The notes under the pieces were generated by a model. That model saw only the letters and a list, made by a program, of their open reading frames with translations, was not told where the DNA came from and made no database searches. The position numbers were made by a program, and so were the translations under genes. 64,000 nt of DNA from Saccharopolyspora sp. NFXS83. Lineage in GTDB: Bacteria > Actinomycetota > Actinomycetes > Mycobacteriales > Pseudonocardiaceae. Numbering within the stretch: the first letter of the stretch is position 1; the number at the start of each line of letters is the position of its first letter. Shown piece after piece: positions 16,141-24,827 of the stretch. The DNA is taken from contig NZ_JAPFGB010000022.1 of assembly GCF_026241095.1 (NCBI RefSeq), forward strand, positions 1 to 64,000. The letters are read 5' to 3'.

Positions 16141-17421
16141 TCAACGCCCCGGTCGCGGGTCGAGCGGGGTGCGCTCGGTGTTCGCCGTGGCGGCGTCGCC
16201 GGAACCGTCGATCGATCCGGTGCCGAAGAAGGCCTCGCAGGGCCCGCCGATGTACTTCTCGAAGTCCGTGACCACGTGGATCAGCGACTCGCCGTCCTCG
16301 GTGGGCACCACCGACGGGCTGAAGCCGCGGCAGGTGCTGCCCTGGTTGTACTCGATGTGCACCGGCGCGTCGATCTCGCGCCAGCCGCGGGACAGGTCCG
16401 ACGGGTGGTCGTTGACCATCAGGGTCTTGCCGTTGCCGGGCGCCCAGCCGCCTTCGTCGCCCGCGAGCATCTGGTACGCGAGCACGAGCCTGCCGTTGGG
16501 GTCGTCACCGGGAGCCCAGGTGATCGTCGGGGTGCCCAGCGGCTGCCCGCCGGTCTCCGAGACGATTTCGGTGCCCGGGTCGCGGGGGTCGCCCCAGTCC
16601 CAGCCGTCCTCGGATTCGCGCATCCACACCGTGCACGTGTGCACCGGGTCGAAGTTGCACATTTCGTAGGTCATCACATAGGTGCCGTCCGGCAATTGGC
16701 GGACACCGGCCATCCCGGGGCGCACCCGGAATTCGTCCTGCTTGATCGCATCACGCTCGTCGGTCCAGGTGATGCCGTCCTTGGAGCGGATCTGAACCAT
16801 TTTCTGATCGTGGTTCGGATCCATGTCGTCGGAGTAGAACGCGACCAGGTCACCTTGTTCGGAGACGGTGAATTCCGGCTCCCAGATTCCTGGTCCCGGT
16901 GGCTTCGAGATCACGTCGGACATGTACGACCAGGTTCGCCCTTGGTCGTCGCTGCGCCACAGCCGGACGCTGCTGGTCCGGGTCTCCTCATCCGCGCCGA
17001 CTCCGGCGGTCCCCGCCCACAGCAGGGTGCCCGCGGGCATGTCGCCGACCTGCCGGGGCAGTTCGTAGAGCGTGGAGCAGCACATGCCCTTGGTGTCCTC
17101 GCCCGCCGGGTCGCGGATCTCGCCGACCGGTTGGAAGGACTTGCCGTCGTCGGTGCTCTCGTAGATCACCGCACGTCCGGCGTTGTCCACGTAGGTGGTC
17201 ATGCTGGCCATGACGCGCCCGTTGGCGGCACCGCTGTTCTCGAGCCGGACCAGGCGCGGGTAGCTGCTGCCGCCTTGCCGGAACATCTCGCCCTTCGAGA
17301 TGTCCATCGGCGTCACGTCACCGGCCGGCGGCTCGGCCCAGGCCGCGGCCTGGTACCAGCCGGTGAGCAGCAGCACCGACAGCGCGGTGGCGGCACCGGC
17401 TCGTGCTTTCTTGCCGTTCAT
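16141..17421 (-). CDS. secreted BNR-repeat (sialidase-fold) glycosidase
   Basis: 426 residues with a signal peptide (MNGKKARAG, hydrophobic core, cleavage near AWA-EPPAG). Asp-box motifs STDDGKSF, SDDQGRTW and RSKDGITW mark a six-bladed sialidase propeller, and YPRLVRLENSG near residue 54 resembles the first blade of GH33/GH93 enzymes. Cysteines (MCCS, CNF...HTC, TCRG, PCEAFF) suggest disulfides. The exact substrate cannot be read: sialidase and exo-arabinanase are both possible. ATG with GAAAGG upstream. Convergent with the lldD-like gene across the structured element; monocistronic. Confidence 0.8.
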   Translation of the reverse strand: MNGKKARAGAATALSVLLLTGWYQAAAWAEPPAGDVTPMDISKGEMFRQGGSSYPRLVRLENSGAANGRVMASMTTYVDNAGRAVIYESTDDGKSFQPVGEIRDPAGEDTKGMCCSTLYELPRQVGDMPAGTLLWAGTAGVGADEETRTSSVRLWRSDDQGRTWSYMSDVISKPPGPGIWEPEFTVSEQGDLVAFYSDDMDPNHDQKMVQIRSKDGITWTDERDAIKQDEFRVRPGMAGVRQLPDGTYVMTYEMCNFDPVHTCTVWMRESEDGWDWGDPRDPGTEIVSETGGQPLGTPTITWAPGDDPNGRLVLAYQMLAGDEGGWAPGNGKTLMVNDHPSDLSRGWREIDAPVHIEYNQGSTCRGFSPSVVPTEDGESLIHVVTDFEKYIGGPCEAFFGTGSIDGSGDAATANTERTPLDPRPGR

Positions 17422-17588
17422 CGCGAACCTTTCGGTCGAGGAGCGGCGCAGAATATATCTCGCGATGATCAGTCCGTGAACCCTCGTGGCACATTTCCAC
17501 CACTCCCCCGAGTGGCGGTGTCGTAGTCGTGAAAAATACGCGCCGAAGTCATTGCCGCGACGAAAATCACCGGTAAATACGGCAACGA

Positions 17589-17608
17589 CCCCACCTGATC
17601 AGGCGGGG
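17589..17608 (-). terminator. hairpin downstream of ftsK
   Basis: Inverted repeat CCCCACCT/AGGCGGGG with one mismatch and a GATC loop, eight bases beyond the ftsK stop. Confidence 0.5.
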
Positions 17609-17615
17609 CCGTCGA

Positions 17616-20114
17616 TCACTCCTCGGAATCCGGTGGCGGACCGCCGCGAATTGAGTACAGAGCGTTTTCCAACTCGTCCGGTTTCACCAGCACGTCGCGC
17701 GCCTTCGACCCTTCGGAGGGTCCGACGACACCGCGCGATTCGAGCAGGTCCATGAGCCGGCCCGCTTTGGCGAACCCGACGCGCAGCTTCCGCTGCAGCA
17801 TCGACGTGGAGCCGAACTGGCTGGTGACGACCAGTTCGGTGGCCTGCAGCAGCACGTCGAGGTCGTCGCCGATGTCGGAATCGACTTCCTTCTTCTCGCC
17901 CGCCTTGGCCGCGGTGACGCCGTCGGTGTAGTCCGGCTCGGCCTGCTCCTTGGTGTAGGACACGACGCGGTGGATCTCTTCGTCGCTGACGAAGGAACCC
18001 TGCACGCGCTGCGGCCGTCCGGCGCCCATCGGCAGGTACAGCGCGTCGCCCATGCCGATCAGCTTCTCGGCGCCCGGCTGGTCAAGGATGACCCGCGAGT
18101 CGGTGAGCGAGGACGTGGCGAACGCGAGCCGCGAAGGCACGTTCGTCTTGATCAGGCCGGTGACGACGTCCACCGAGGGCCGCTGGGTGGCGAGCACCAG
18201 GTGGATCCCGGCGGCGCGGGCCTTCTGCGTGATCCGCACGATCGCGTCCTCCACGTCGCGCGGCGCGGTCATCATCAGGTCCGCGAGCTCGTCGACGATG
18301 GCCAGGATGTACGGATAAGGCCGGTATTCGCGTTCGCTGCCGGGCGGCGCGGTGATCTCACCGGAGCGGACCTTGGTGTTGAAGTCGTCGATGTGGCGCA
18401 CCCGGTTGGCCTGCATGTCCTGGTAGCGCTGTTCCATCTCGTCCACCAGCCAGCCCAGCGCGGCGGCGGCCTTCTTCGGCTGGGTGATGATGGGCGTGAT
18501 CAGGTGCGGGATGCCCTCGTACGGGGTGAGCTCGACCATCTTCGGGTCGATCAGGATCATCCGGACCTCTTGCGGCGTGGCCCGCGCCAGCAGCGACACC
18601 AGCATCGAGTTCACGAAGCTGGACTTGCCCGAACCGGTCGAACCCGCGCACAGCAGGTGCGGCATCTTCGCGAGGTTCGCGGTGACCATGTGGCCTTCGA
18701 TGTCCTTGCCCAGGCCCATCACGAGCGGGTGCTCGTCACCGGAGGCGGTGGTGGAGCGCAGCACGTCGCCCAGCCGCACCATTTCGCGGTCGCTGTTGGG
18801 CACCTCGATGCCCACGGCGGACTTGCCGGGGATCGGCGCGAGCAGCCGCACGTTGTCGGTGGCGGCGGCGTAGGCGATGTTCTTGGTCAGCGCGGTGATC
18901 TTCTCGACCTTCACGCCGGGCCCGAGTTCGACCTCGTAGCGGGTGACGGTCGGGCCGCGCACGAAGCCGGTGACCTGCGCGTCGATGTTGAACTGCTCCA
19001 GGACGGCGGTGATCGCCTCGATCATGGAGTCGTTGGCCTTGCTGCGCGTCTTCGGCGCGTCCCCACCGGTGAGCGAGTCCAGCGGCGGCAGCTTGTAGTC
19101 GCCTTCGACGGCGCGGCTGATGGTGAGCTTGCCGGTGTCGGCGGGCTCGTCGGCCGTGTCGGCGGCGGGCACCTCGGCCGCCGCGGCCTTCGCCTTCCCG
19201 CGCGGCTTGGTGGGGGCCTCTTCGGGCACGTCGTCGATGGAGAGCTGATCGCTCTTGGCCTTGCCGCCGCTCTTGGCGGTGCCCTCGTCCACGGGCGTCG
19301 AGGCCTGGCGGCGCCGCGACGGGCGGCGCAGCTTCACCGTCTCGGGCGCGACCTCCTCAGCGGCGGGTTCGCCGTCTTCGACGGGCTTGCCGAGCAGGTG
19401 GTTGCGCACGGTGGCGAGCGTGGTGTCGGTGAGCAGCATCAGCCCGAACAGCGCCACGAGCACCAGCACGGGCACCGCGACCCAGCCGGTGAGCCCTTGC
19501 GCCAGCGGCCCGCCGGCGAGGAAGCCGAGCACGCCGCCCGCGGCGGGCCAGTCCTGCCAGCCGCTCGGCGCGCCGGAGCCGATGTGCAGCACGCCCAGCG
19601 CGCTCCAGCCGAGCAGCACCGAACCGAGCACCACGCGCGGCCGGGCTTCGGGGTTGTTGTCTGTGCTGGCGAAGAACACCGCGACCCCGGCGACGACGAT
19701 CGGCAGCACCAGCACCGCGTTGCCGATGACGAACCGCAGCCCCCAGTCGAGCCACTGCCCGACGGGGCCGCCCGCGTGCCACCAGATGCCGGCCGCGGTG
19801 ATCACGGCGGCGGCGAGCGCGATGATCGCGAGCCCGGTGCGCCCGTGCGCGGGGTCGATGTCCTTGGCGCGGCGCAGCACACCGCCCGTTCTGGGCTGGC
19901 CGCGCTGCGCGGTGGGCTTCTTCGCCGGGGCGCGGCGCGGCGCGTGGGTGGAGCCGCGGGAAGAGCCACCGCTGGAGGTGGTCTTGCGGCTTTTCGCGGC
20001 ACTGCCGTTGCTCTTCGTGCCGCCTGAGCTGCGTGTTGAGCTCTGGGCCCTGCTCTTCGAACCGGGTTGGGACTGGTTCTTGCGCTGGGCGCCGCTCGTG
20101 GTCCGGCCCGCCAT
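17616..20114 (-). CDS. ftsK: DNA translocase FtsK/SpoIIIE
   Basis: 832 residues. Basic Ser/Lys/Arg-rich N-terminus, four membrane segments (about residues 70-230), a low-complexity acidic linker, the alpha-beta motor with Walker A GSTGSGKSSF and Walker B LAIVDELADLMM, and the C-terminal gamma winged helix (QFGSTSMLQRKLRVGFAKAGRLMDLLE) that reads KOPS/SRS sequences. It anchors at the septum and pumps chromosome termini into daughter cells. The frame is open further upstream, but TACCGT lies seven bases before the ATG at 20114, which makes a leaderless start there and rules out the longer form. Transcribed away from the acyltransferase gene. Confidence 0.96.
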   Translation of the reverse strand: MAGRTTSGAQRKNQSQPGSKSRAQSSTRSSGGTKSNGSAAKSRKTTSSGGSSRGSTHAPRRAPAKKPTAQRGQPRTGGVLRRAKDIDPAHGRTGLAIIALAAAVITAAGIWWHAGGPVGQWLDWGLRFVIGNAVLVLPIVVAGVAVFFASTDNNPEARPRVVLGSVLLGWSALGVLHIGSGAPSGWQDWPAAGGVLGFLAGGPLAQGLTGWVAVPVLVLVALFGLMLLTDTTLATVRNHLLGKPVEDGEPAAEEVAPETVKLRRPSRRRQASTPVDEGTAKSGGKAKSDQLSIDDVPEEAPTKPRGKAKAAAAEVPAADTADEPADTGKLTISRAVEGDYKLPPLDSLTGGDAPKTRSKANDSMIEAITAVLEQFNIDAQVTGFVRGPTVTRYEVELGPGVKVEKITALTKNIAYAAATDNVRLLAPIPGKSAVGIEVPNSDREMVRLGDVLRSTTASGDEHPLVMGLGKDIEGHMVTANLAKMPHLLCAGSTGSGKSSFVNSMLVSLLARATPQEVRMILIDPKMVELTPYEGIPHLITPIITQPKKAAAALGWLVDEMEQRYQDMQANRVRHIDDFNTKVRSGEITAPPGSEREYRPYPYILAIVDELADLMMTAPRDVEDAIVRITQKARAAGIHLVLATQRPSVDVVTGLIKTNVPSRLAFATSSLTDSRVILDQPGAEKLIGMGDALYLPMGAGRPQRVQGSFVSDEEIHRVVSYTKEQAEPDYTDGVTAAKAGEKKEVDSDIGDDLDVLLQATELVVTSQFGSTSMLQRKLRVGFAKAGRLMDLLESRGVVGPSEGSKARDVLVKPDELENALYSIRGGPPPDSEE

Positions 20115-20121
20115 GGGACTT

Positions 20122-20127
20122 ACGGTA
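20122..20127 (-). promoter_or_regulatory. -10 box of ftsK (leaderless)
   Basis: TACCGT on the minus strand, seven bases before the ATG. A TGTGAC-like -35 lies about 18 bases further upstream. Confidence 0.5.
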
Positions 20128-20238
20128 TCTTGACCGGCCCCTTGCGTCACAGGTGGCACAGCGGCCACGGGGGTGTCGGGCCCGGGAATTTCACGTCTTG
20201 CGTCCACCGTTTCCGCCCTTGTGCGATCCTCACTCGTC

Positions 20239-21093
20239 ATGGTCGCCCAGCCCGTAGATCCAGTAGAGCCGACACGCCGCACCCCGCAGGCGTCCCAGCG
20301 GTCCCGCACCCGGTTGTTCCGGGAGGCGCCGCTGCTGTGGCGGGCGCTGCTGCGAGTGGACCGCGCGCTGATCCTGCTCACGGGTCGCCTGGAGGTGACC
20401 GGTGACGTGCCGGACGAGTTGCGCGGCAGGCCGCTGCTGCTGGCTTCGAACCACGTCGGCAACATCGACGCGCTGGTCGTGATGGCGGCGTGCGGCCGTC
20501 GGCGGCTGGCGCTGCGCTTCCTCGCCACGGGCGGCTTGTTCGACACCCCGGTGCTCGGTTCGATGCTGCGCCACTGCCACCACGTGCGCGCCGATCGAGG
20601 CAAGGCCAACGCGGCGCAGGCGCTGGACCACGTGGTCGGCGCGCTGGAGGAGGACCACCGCCCGGTGCTGGTGTACCCGGAGGGCCGGATCAGCCTGGAG
20701 CCCGGTCTGTGGCCGGAGCGCGGCAAGACCGGGGTGGCCCGGATGGCGCTCGCCTCGCGTGCACCGGTGATCCCGATCAGCCAGTGGGGCGCGCACGAGG
20801 CCATGTGCTACGGGATGCTGCGCGTCGAGAGCTCCCGCGACGTGCGGGTGCTGCTGTCGTCGTGGTTCGCGGCGATCCGCCGCCGCCCGGTGCTCAAGGT
20901 GCACTTCGGCGACCCGGTGGACCTGAGCGACCTGTCCGCCGACCGCGCCGGTGACGCCGTGCGCGCCAGGGACCGCATCATGCGCGCGATCACGGCGGGC
21001 CTCGTGCCGCTGCGCGCGGACGAGCCGGACGCGCCCCGCCACGAGGACCCGACCCGCGAGGTCACCGGCAAGCGCAGCCCCTGGCGTCCGTGA
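20239..21093 (+). CDS. PlsC-type 1-acyl-glycerol-3-phosphate acyltransferase
   Basis: 284 residues. Acyltransferase motif I as NHVGNID (N/H-x4-D, about residue 70), a ATGGLFDTPVLG segment, motif III as YPEGRIS (E-G-x-x-S variant), and a later PVIPISQWG. Such enzymes acylate lysophosphatidate or related lipids at the membrane. No clear transmembrane segment, consistent with a peripheral protein. I placed the start at ATG 20239; an in-frame GTG at 20221 and ATG at 20173 would extend it. Divergent from ftsK with a 124-base gap. Confidence 0.88.
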   Translation: MVAQPVDPVEPTRRTPQASQRSRTRLFREAPLLWRALLRVDRALILLTGRLEVTGDVPDELRGRPLLLASNHVGNIDALVVMAACGRRRLALRFLATGGLFDTPVLGSMLRHCHHVRADRGKANAAQALDHVVGALEEDHRPVLVYPEGRISLEPGLWPERGKTGVARMALASRAPVIPISQWGAHEAMCYGMLRVESSRDVRVLLSSWFAAIRRRPVLKVHFGDPVDLSDLSADRAGDAVRARDRIMRAITAGLVPLRADEPDAPRHEDPTREVTGKRSPWRP

Positions 21094-21401
21094 CGGACTC
21101 GCCGGCTACGGGCTCGTCCTTCGTCGAACGCGACAGGCCGGCAGCCGGTTGGTCTCGGCACCACTCGCGACGACCGAATGCGACAGGTTTCGTCTCCCCC
21201 AGCCGGCGCTATCGAGCGGCGTTCCCATCGGATTCGCCACTGCCCGCGATCGGCCGGACGTCTTGGGTCACCAATACCGTTCAACTGGGAATGCGCGTAA
21301 TCGTGCGGATTCGCGAAACACCTGGTGGAATGCGGACGCCCTGAGCAGACTGAGCCGATCGGCACCCGCCGCGGGCGCCGAAACGGACATCGAGGAATGA
21401 A
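21094..21401. other. gene-free stretch before the secreted peptidase
   Basis: About 308 bases of lower GC without a credible gene; the short frames here have no conserved motifs. It should contain the promoter of the peptidase gene, but I see no confident -10/-35 pair. Confidence 0.5.
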
Positions 21402-22991
21402 GTGCAGAAAACAGCGACCGCGACAGCGGCGACCGGCTTGCTGGCCGCCAGCCTGCTGTTCGCACCGGCGAGTTCCGCCGCCCCGACCGCCCCGGCTCCC
21501 TTCGAACCCGCCCCGATCTCCTGGGGTCCTTGCGAGGACGAGTCCTTGCAGAAAGCGGGCGCCGAATGCGGAATGCTCGAAGTTCCCCTGGACTACGCGA
21601 ATCCGGACGGGGAGAAGATCTCACTCGCCGTGTCGCAGGTGAAGCACACCGTGCCCGCGGACCAGTACCAGGGCGCGATGCTGCTCAACCCCGGCGGTCC
21701 CGGCGGTTCCGGCTTGTACTTGGCCACGTTGGGCGAGTCGGTTCCCCACGGCGCGGGTGCCGCCTACGACTGGGTCGGTTTCGATCCGCGCGGTGTCGGT
21801 TCGAGCAGGCCCGCGCTGTCCTGCGACCCGAACTACTTCGGCCACGACCGGCCCGACTACCTGCCGACCACTCCGGAGAAGGAGCAGGAGTGGCTCACCC
21901 GCACCTCCGGTTACGCGGAGGCGTGCGGCAAGACCGGCGGGGCGCTGCTGGACCACATGAAGACGACGGATTCCGTCGAGGACATGGAGAGCATCCGCAA
22001 GGCGCTCGGCCAGGAGGAGCTGAACTACTACGGCTTCTCCTACGGCACCTACCTCGGGCAGGTCTACGGCACGCTGCACCCCGAGCGGCTGCGCCGGGTC
22101 GTGATGGACGGCGTCGTCAACGCCGAGGACGTCTGGTACGACGCGAACCTGAACCAGGACGTCGCGTTCGATCGCAACATCAAGATCTTCTTCGATTGGG
22201 TCGCCCGCTACGACTCGGTGTACCACCTGGGCACCACCGGAGCGCAGGTCGAGCGGCTCTACTACGAGCAGCGCGCGAAGCTCGACGCACAACCGGCGGG
22301 CGGCGAGATCGGCTCGTCGGAGTGGACCGACCTGTTCCTGTCCGCGGGCTACGGGCAGACCGGGTGGGACAAGCGCGCCAAGGCGTTCGCGGGCTGGGTG
22401 CACCACGGTGACTGGCAGCCGCTGGTGGACATCTACGACGCGTCCAACACGCCCGGCGACGACAACGGTTTCGCCGTCTACAACGCCGTCCAGTGCACCG
22501 ACGTGCAATGGCCGCAGCAGTGGGGGCGCTGGCGCGCCGACAACTGGGTCACGCACGCGAAAGCACCGTTCGAGACCTGGGCGAACGCCTGGTACAACGC
22601 TTCCTGCCTGGACTGGCCGGCGAAGGCGGGAACGCCGGTGAACGTCGACGGCGGCAACGTCGAGGGCGCGTTGCTGATCAGCGAGGAACTGGACGCGGCG
22701 ACCCCGTTCCCCGGAGCGCTGGAGGCCCGCGAGCGGTTCCCGAACGCGAGCCTGATCAGCCTGCCCGGCGGCACGACGCACTCCGGTTCGCTGTCCGGCA
22801 ACGGCTGCGTCGACGACCGCATCGCCGAGTACCTGACCACCGGCGCCCTGCCCGAGCGCAAGCCCGGCGAGGGTTCGGACGTCACCTGCGAACCCCTCCC
22901 CCAGCCGACGCCGGAAGGTGCGGCGACCATCGGCCCGGAGCGCACGGAGCAGCCGAAGGTGCTCCAGGACGCACTGCGCCACTGGCGCTGA
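21402..22991 (+). CDS. secreted S33-family tripeptidyl aminopeptidase (Tap/SlpD-like)
   Basis: 529 residues. Signal peptide with cleavage near SSA-APTAP (about residue 27). Alpha/beta-hydrolase core: oxyanion region LNPGGPGGSG, DPRGVGSS, nucleophile GFSYGTYLG (about residue 210), acid in SEELDAATPF and catalytic His in GGTTHSG. The C-terminal TAP-like domain includes VDDRIAEYLTTGALP. Resembles the Streptomyces secreted tripeptidyl aminopeptidases and mycelium-associated peptidases that cleave tripeptides from N-termini of extracellular proteins. GTG start behind GAGGAA. Followed by a strong terminator; monocistronic. Confidence 0.93.
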   Translation: MQKTATATAATGLLAASLLFAPASSAAPTAPAPFEPAPISWGPCEDESLQKAGAECGMLEVPLDYANPDGEKISLAVSQVKHTVPADQYQGAMLLNPGGPGGSGLYLATLGESVPHGAGAAYDWVGFDPRGVGSSRPALSCDPNYFGHDRPDYLPTTPEKEQEWLTRTSGYAEACGKTGGALLDHMKTTDSVEDMESIRKALGQEELNYYGFSYGTYLGQVYGTLHPERLRRVVMDGVVNAEDVWYDANLNQDVAFDRNIKIFFDWVARYDSVYHLGTTGAQVERLYYEQRAKLDAQPAGGEIGSSEWTDLFLSAGYGQTGWDKRAKAFAGWVHHGDWQPLVDIYDASNTPGDDNGFAVYNAVQCTDVQWPQQWGRWRADNWVTHAKAPFETWANAWYNASCLDWPAKAGTPVNVDGGNVEGALLISEELDAATPFPGALEARERFPNASLISLPGGTTHSGSLSGNGCVDDRIAEYLTTGALPERKPGEGSDVTCEPLPQPTPEGAATIGPERTEQPKVLQDALRHWR

Positions 22992-23002
22992 TCAACACCG
23001 AC

Positions 23003-23033
23003 GAGGGCCGCACCGGATCCCGGTGCGGCCCTC
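23003..23033 (+). terminator. terminator of the secreted peptidase gene
   Basis: Fourteen-base perfect stem (23003-23016 with 23020-23033) and a three-base loop, 11 bases after the stop. Confidence 0.85.
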
Positions 23034-23292
23034 GCGTGCGTTCAGGGGCCGCTGGACCGGCCACCGCGCGTTCCCGGAGTGGTGCCGGGCCCTAGGAGCG
23101 GACGCGAGAAGCCGCAGACCGAGCCCATCCCGAGATCTCGCAGACCGCTTCAGTTAGCAGATTCCGCACCGGTGATCCACTGAATCCACCCCACCGTGTA
23201 GTTCGGCGTGAAAGCGCGGACACGGCGCCCTCCCGTTGGAACGATCTTGCGGTTCCCCGCGATTTCCACGTTCTCCCCGGAAGGAAACACCC

Positions 23293-24033
23293 ATGTCCGC
23301 AGTGGTTCCGCCGCCGACGACCCCGAAGAACGGTCTCGGCACCGCCGGATTCGTCCTCGGCCTGCTCGCCCTACTGTTCTCGTTCATCCCGTTCATCGGT
23401 GTGGTCGCCTGGCCGCTCGGCATCCTCGGTCTCGTCTTCGGCGTCCTCGGCATCGTCCGCGCGCGCAACGGCCAGGCGAACAACCAGGGCATGGCGATCA
23501 CCGGCACCGTGCTCGCCGGAATCGGGCTGCTGATCTGCATCGCCTGGGTCGGTGTCGTCGGCAGCGTCGCGAACGAGACCGCCGAGCAGTCCGAGTCCCT
23601 CGGCATCGAACCCCAGCACAGCCCCGTTCCCGCCGGTGACGCGACACCGGAGGTGATCGAGCTGGGCTTCGGCGAGGCCCACACCTGGCGCGGCGGCGAA
23701 GCCGTTCGGGTCGCCGCGCCGACCGAGCACCAGCCGAGCAGTCCGTACCTGATCGACTCCGACTCCCGTGGCGTCGCGGTGGACCTGACCATCACCAACG
23801 GCACGAAGCACGAGATCAACCCGATCTCCTGGGAAGTCACCGCCACCCACGGCGGACGGCCTGCCGAGTTCTCGATCGAGGACCGCCCGTTCACCAACGC
23901 GCAGATCCCGCCGGGCGGGGCCCTCACCATCACGCGGATCTTCCAGGTCGCACCCGGCACCGCCGACCTGCGGATCTCGGTGGCGCCCAGCGCCTTCGCC
24001 ACCGACACCGCGTACTTCCACGGCGACTTCTGA
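23293..24033 (+). CDS. DUF4190/DUF4352-type membrane-anchored protein
   Basis: 246 residues. Two N-terminal membrane segments (about residues 15-38 and 68-92) around GILGLVFGVLGIVRARNGQANNQGMAITG match DUF4190. The remainder (about 115-246) is extracytoplasmic and beta-rich with the DUF4352 pattern (VDLTITNGTKHEINPISWEVTATHGG...PGGALTITRIFQVAPG). DUF4352 proteins are immunoglobulin-like surface or secreted proteins of unknown role. ATG at 23293 behind GGAAGGA. Ends in its own terminator and faces the TetR gene. Confidence 0.88.
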   Translation: MSAVVPPPTTPKNGLGTAGFVLGLLALLFSFIPFIGVVAWPLGILGLVFGVLGIVRARNGQANNQGMAITGTVLAGIGLLICIAWVGVVGSVANETAEQSESLGIEPQHSPVPAGDATPEVIELGFGEAHTWRGGEAVRVAAPTEHQPSSPYLIDSDSRGVAVDLTITNGTKHEINPISWEVTATHGGRPAEFSIEDRPFTNAQIPPGGALTITRIFQVAPGTADLRISVAPSAFATDTAYFHGDF

Positions 24034-24041
24034 GTTGCACC

Positions 24042-24075
24042 GGACAACGCCCCGGCCTGAGCCGGGGCGTTGTCC
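24042..24075. terminator. bidirectional terminator between convergent genes
   Basis: Fifteen-base perfect stem (24042-24056 with 24061-24075) and a CTGA loop, between the DUF4190 stop and the TetR stop. It can serve both. Confidence 0.85.
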
Positions 24076-24080
24076 GAACC

Positions 24081-24692
24081 TCACTGAAATCCGGCGTCTA
24101 GGACGGCGTCGACGGCCAGGTACAGGGTGTTCGTCTCTGCGGCCAGCAGCGAGTCCTCGGCGGGCAGCGCCCGTTCTAGCGAGAGGCCGTTGAGGACCGT
24201 CATCAGGAACCTCGCGCGGCGCGCGTTGTCGCCCGCGGCGAGCACCCCTTCGTCCACGAGGACGGCCAGCCAGTGCTCGGTGCGGCGTCGGCCTTCGCGT
24301 TCCATGCCGAGGTAGACCGCCTTGATCTCCTCGGTCGGTTCCGGCGCGATGAACCCCTCGTAGACATTCCCGAAGGCCGCGCGCGCCTCCTGCCCCACCC
24401 CGGCGGGCGCGATCAGTTCCCGGAGGCAGGCGACCAATCGATCCCGCGGCGGCACCGAGCGGTCGTGGATCGCGTCGCCGGAGGCCACCATGTCGTAGAT
24501 GCCGGCGAGCACGGCGTCTTGGAGGACGCGCTGGGTCGGGAAGTGGTAGCGCAGCGAGCCCGTGCTCACCCCGGCCCGCGCCGCGACCGCCCGCACGCTC
24601 AGCCGCGCGGACGCGTCCTCGCCGAGCATCGTCGCCGCGGCCACCAGGATCCGGTGCCGAGTGCTCATCACCGGGTCGTCCGAGTCGTCCAT
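24081..24692 (-). CDS. TetR family transcriptional regulator
   Basis: 203 residues. N-terminal helix-turn-helix (LSVRAVAARAGVSTGSLRYHFPTQ, residues 33-56) is typical TetR, with a RutR/AcrR-like helical ligand domain behind (TetR_C_6-like: NVYEGFIAPEPTEEIK...). ATG at 24692 is preceded by GGAGGTGG. It faces the membrane-protein gene at 24828 across a 135-base gap that contains three CTARCAC-N3-GTGYTAG palindromes, so it most probably represses itself and that gene. The inducer is unknown. Confidence 0.92.
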   Translation of the reverse strand: MDDSDDPVMSTRHRILVAAATMLGEDASARLSVRAVAARAGVSTGSLRYHFPTQRVLQDAVLAGIYDMVASGDAIHDRSVPPRDRLVACLRELIAPAGVGQEARAAFGNVYEGFIAPEPTEEIKAVYLGMEREGRRRTEHWLAVLVDEGVLAAGDNARRARFLMTVLNGLSLERALPAEDSLLAAETNTLYLAVDAVLDAGFQ

Positions 24693-24720
24693 GTCCACCT
24701 CCGCTCCGCTCCGCACAGTA

Positions 24721-24737
24721 CTAGCACACCGTGATAG
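24721..24737. promoter_or_regulatory. TetR operator-like palindrome 1
   Basis: CTAGCACACCGTGATAG. Follows CTARCAC-N3-GTGYTAG with one deviation. Nearest to the tetR start, 28 bases away. Confidence 0.6.
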
Positions 24738-24744
24738 CGCTGTT

Positions 24745-24761
24745 CTAACACGCTGTGCTAG
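24745..24761. promoter_or_regulatory. TetR operator-like palindrome 2
   Basis: CTAACACGCTGTGCTAG, the best match to CTARCAC-N3-GTGYTAG. A TTGACA -35 element for the rightward gene begins two bases later (24763-24768). Confidence 0.7.
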
Positions 24762-24777
24762 CTTGACACTCAACGCG

Positions 24778-24794
24778 CTAGTACAGCGTGTTAG
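24778..24794. promoter_or_regulatory. TetR operator-like palindrome 3
   Basis: CTAGTACAGCGTGTTAG; its reverse complement matches operator 2 at 16 of 17 positions. It covers the region where the -10 paired with the TTGACA at 24763 should lie. Confidence 0.7.
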
Positions 24795-24827
24795 ACGGCT
24801 TTCCGGGGGACTCGGCGAAGGGGCGGC

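Noticed and set aside
20115-20804. Upstream extension of the ftsK frame
   Set aside because: It runs opposite the acyltransferase gene and would place the ftsK promoter inside the coding region; the leaderless -10 box at 20122-20127 supports the shorter start.
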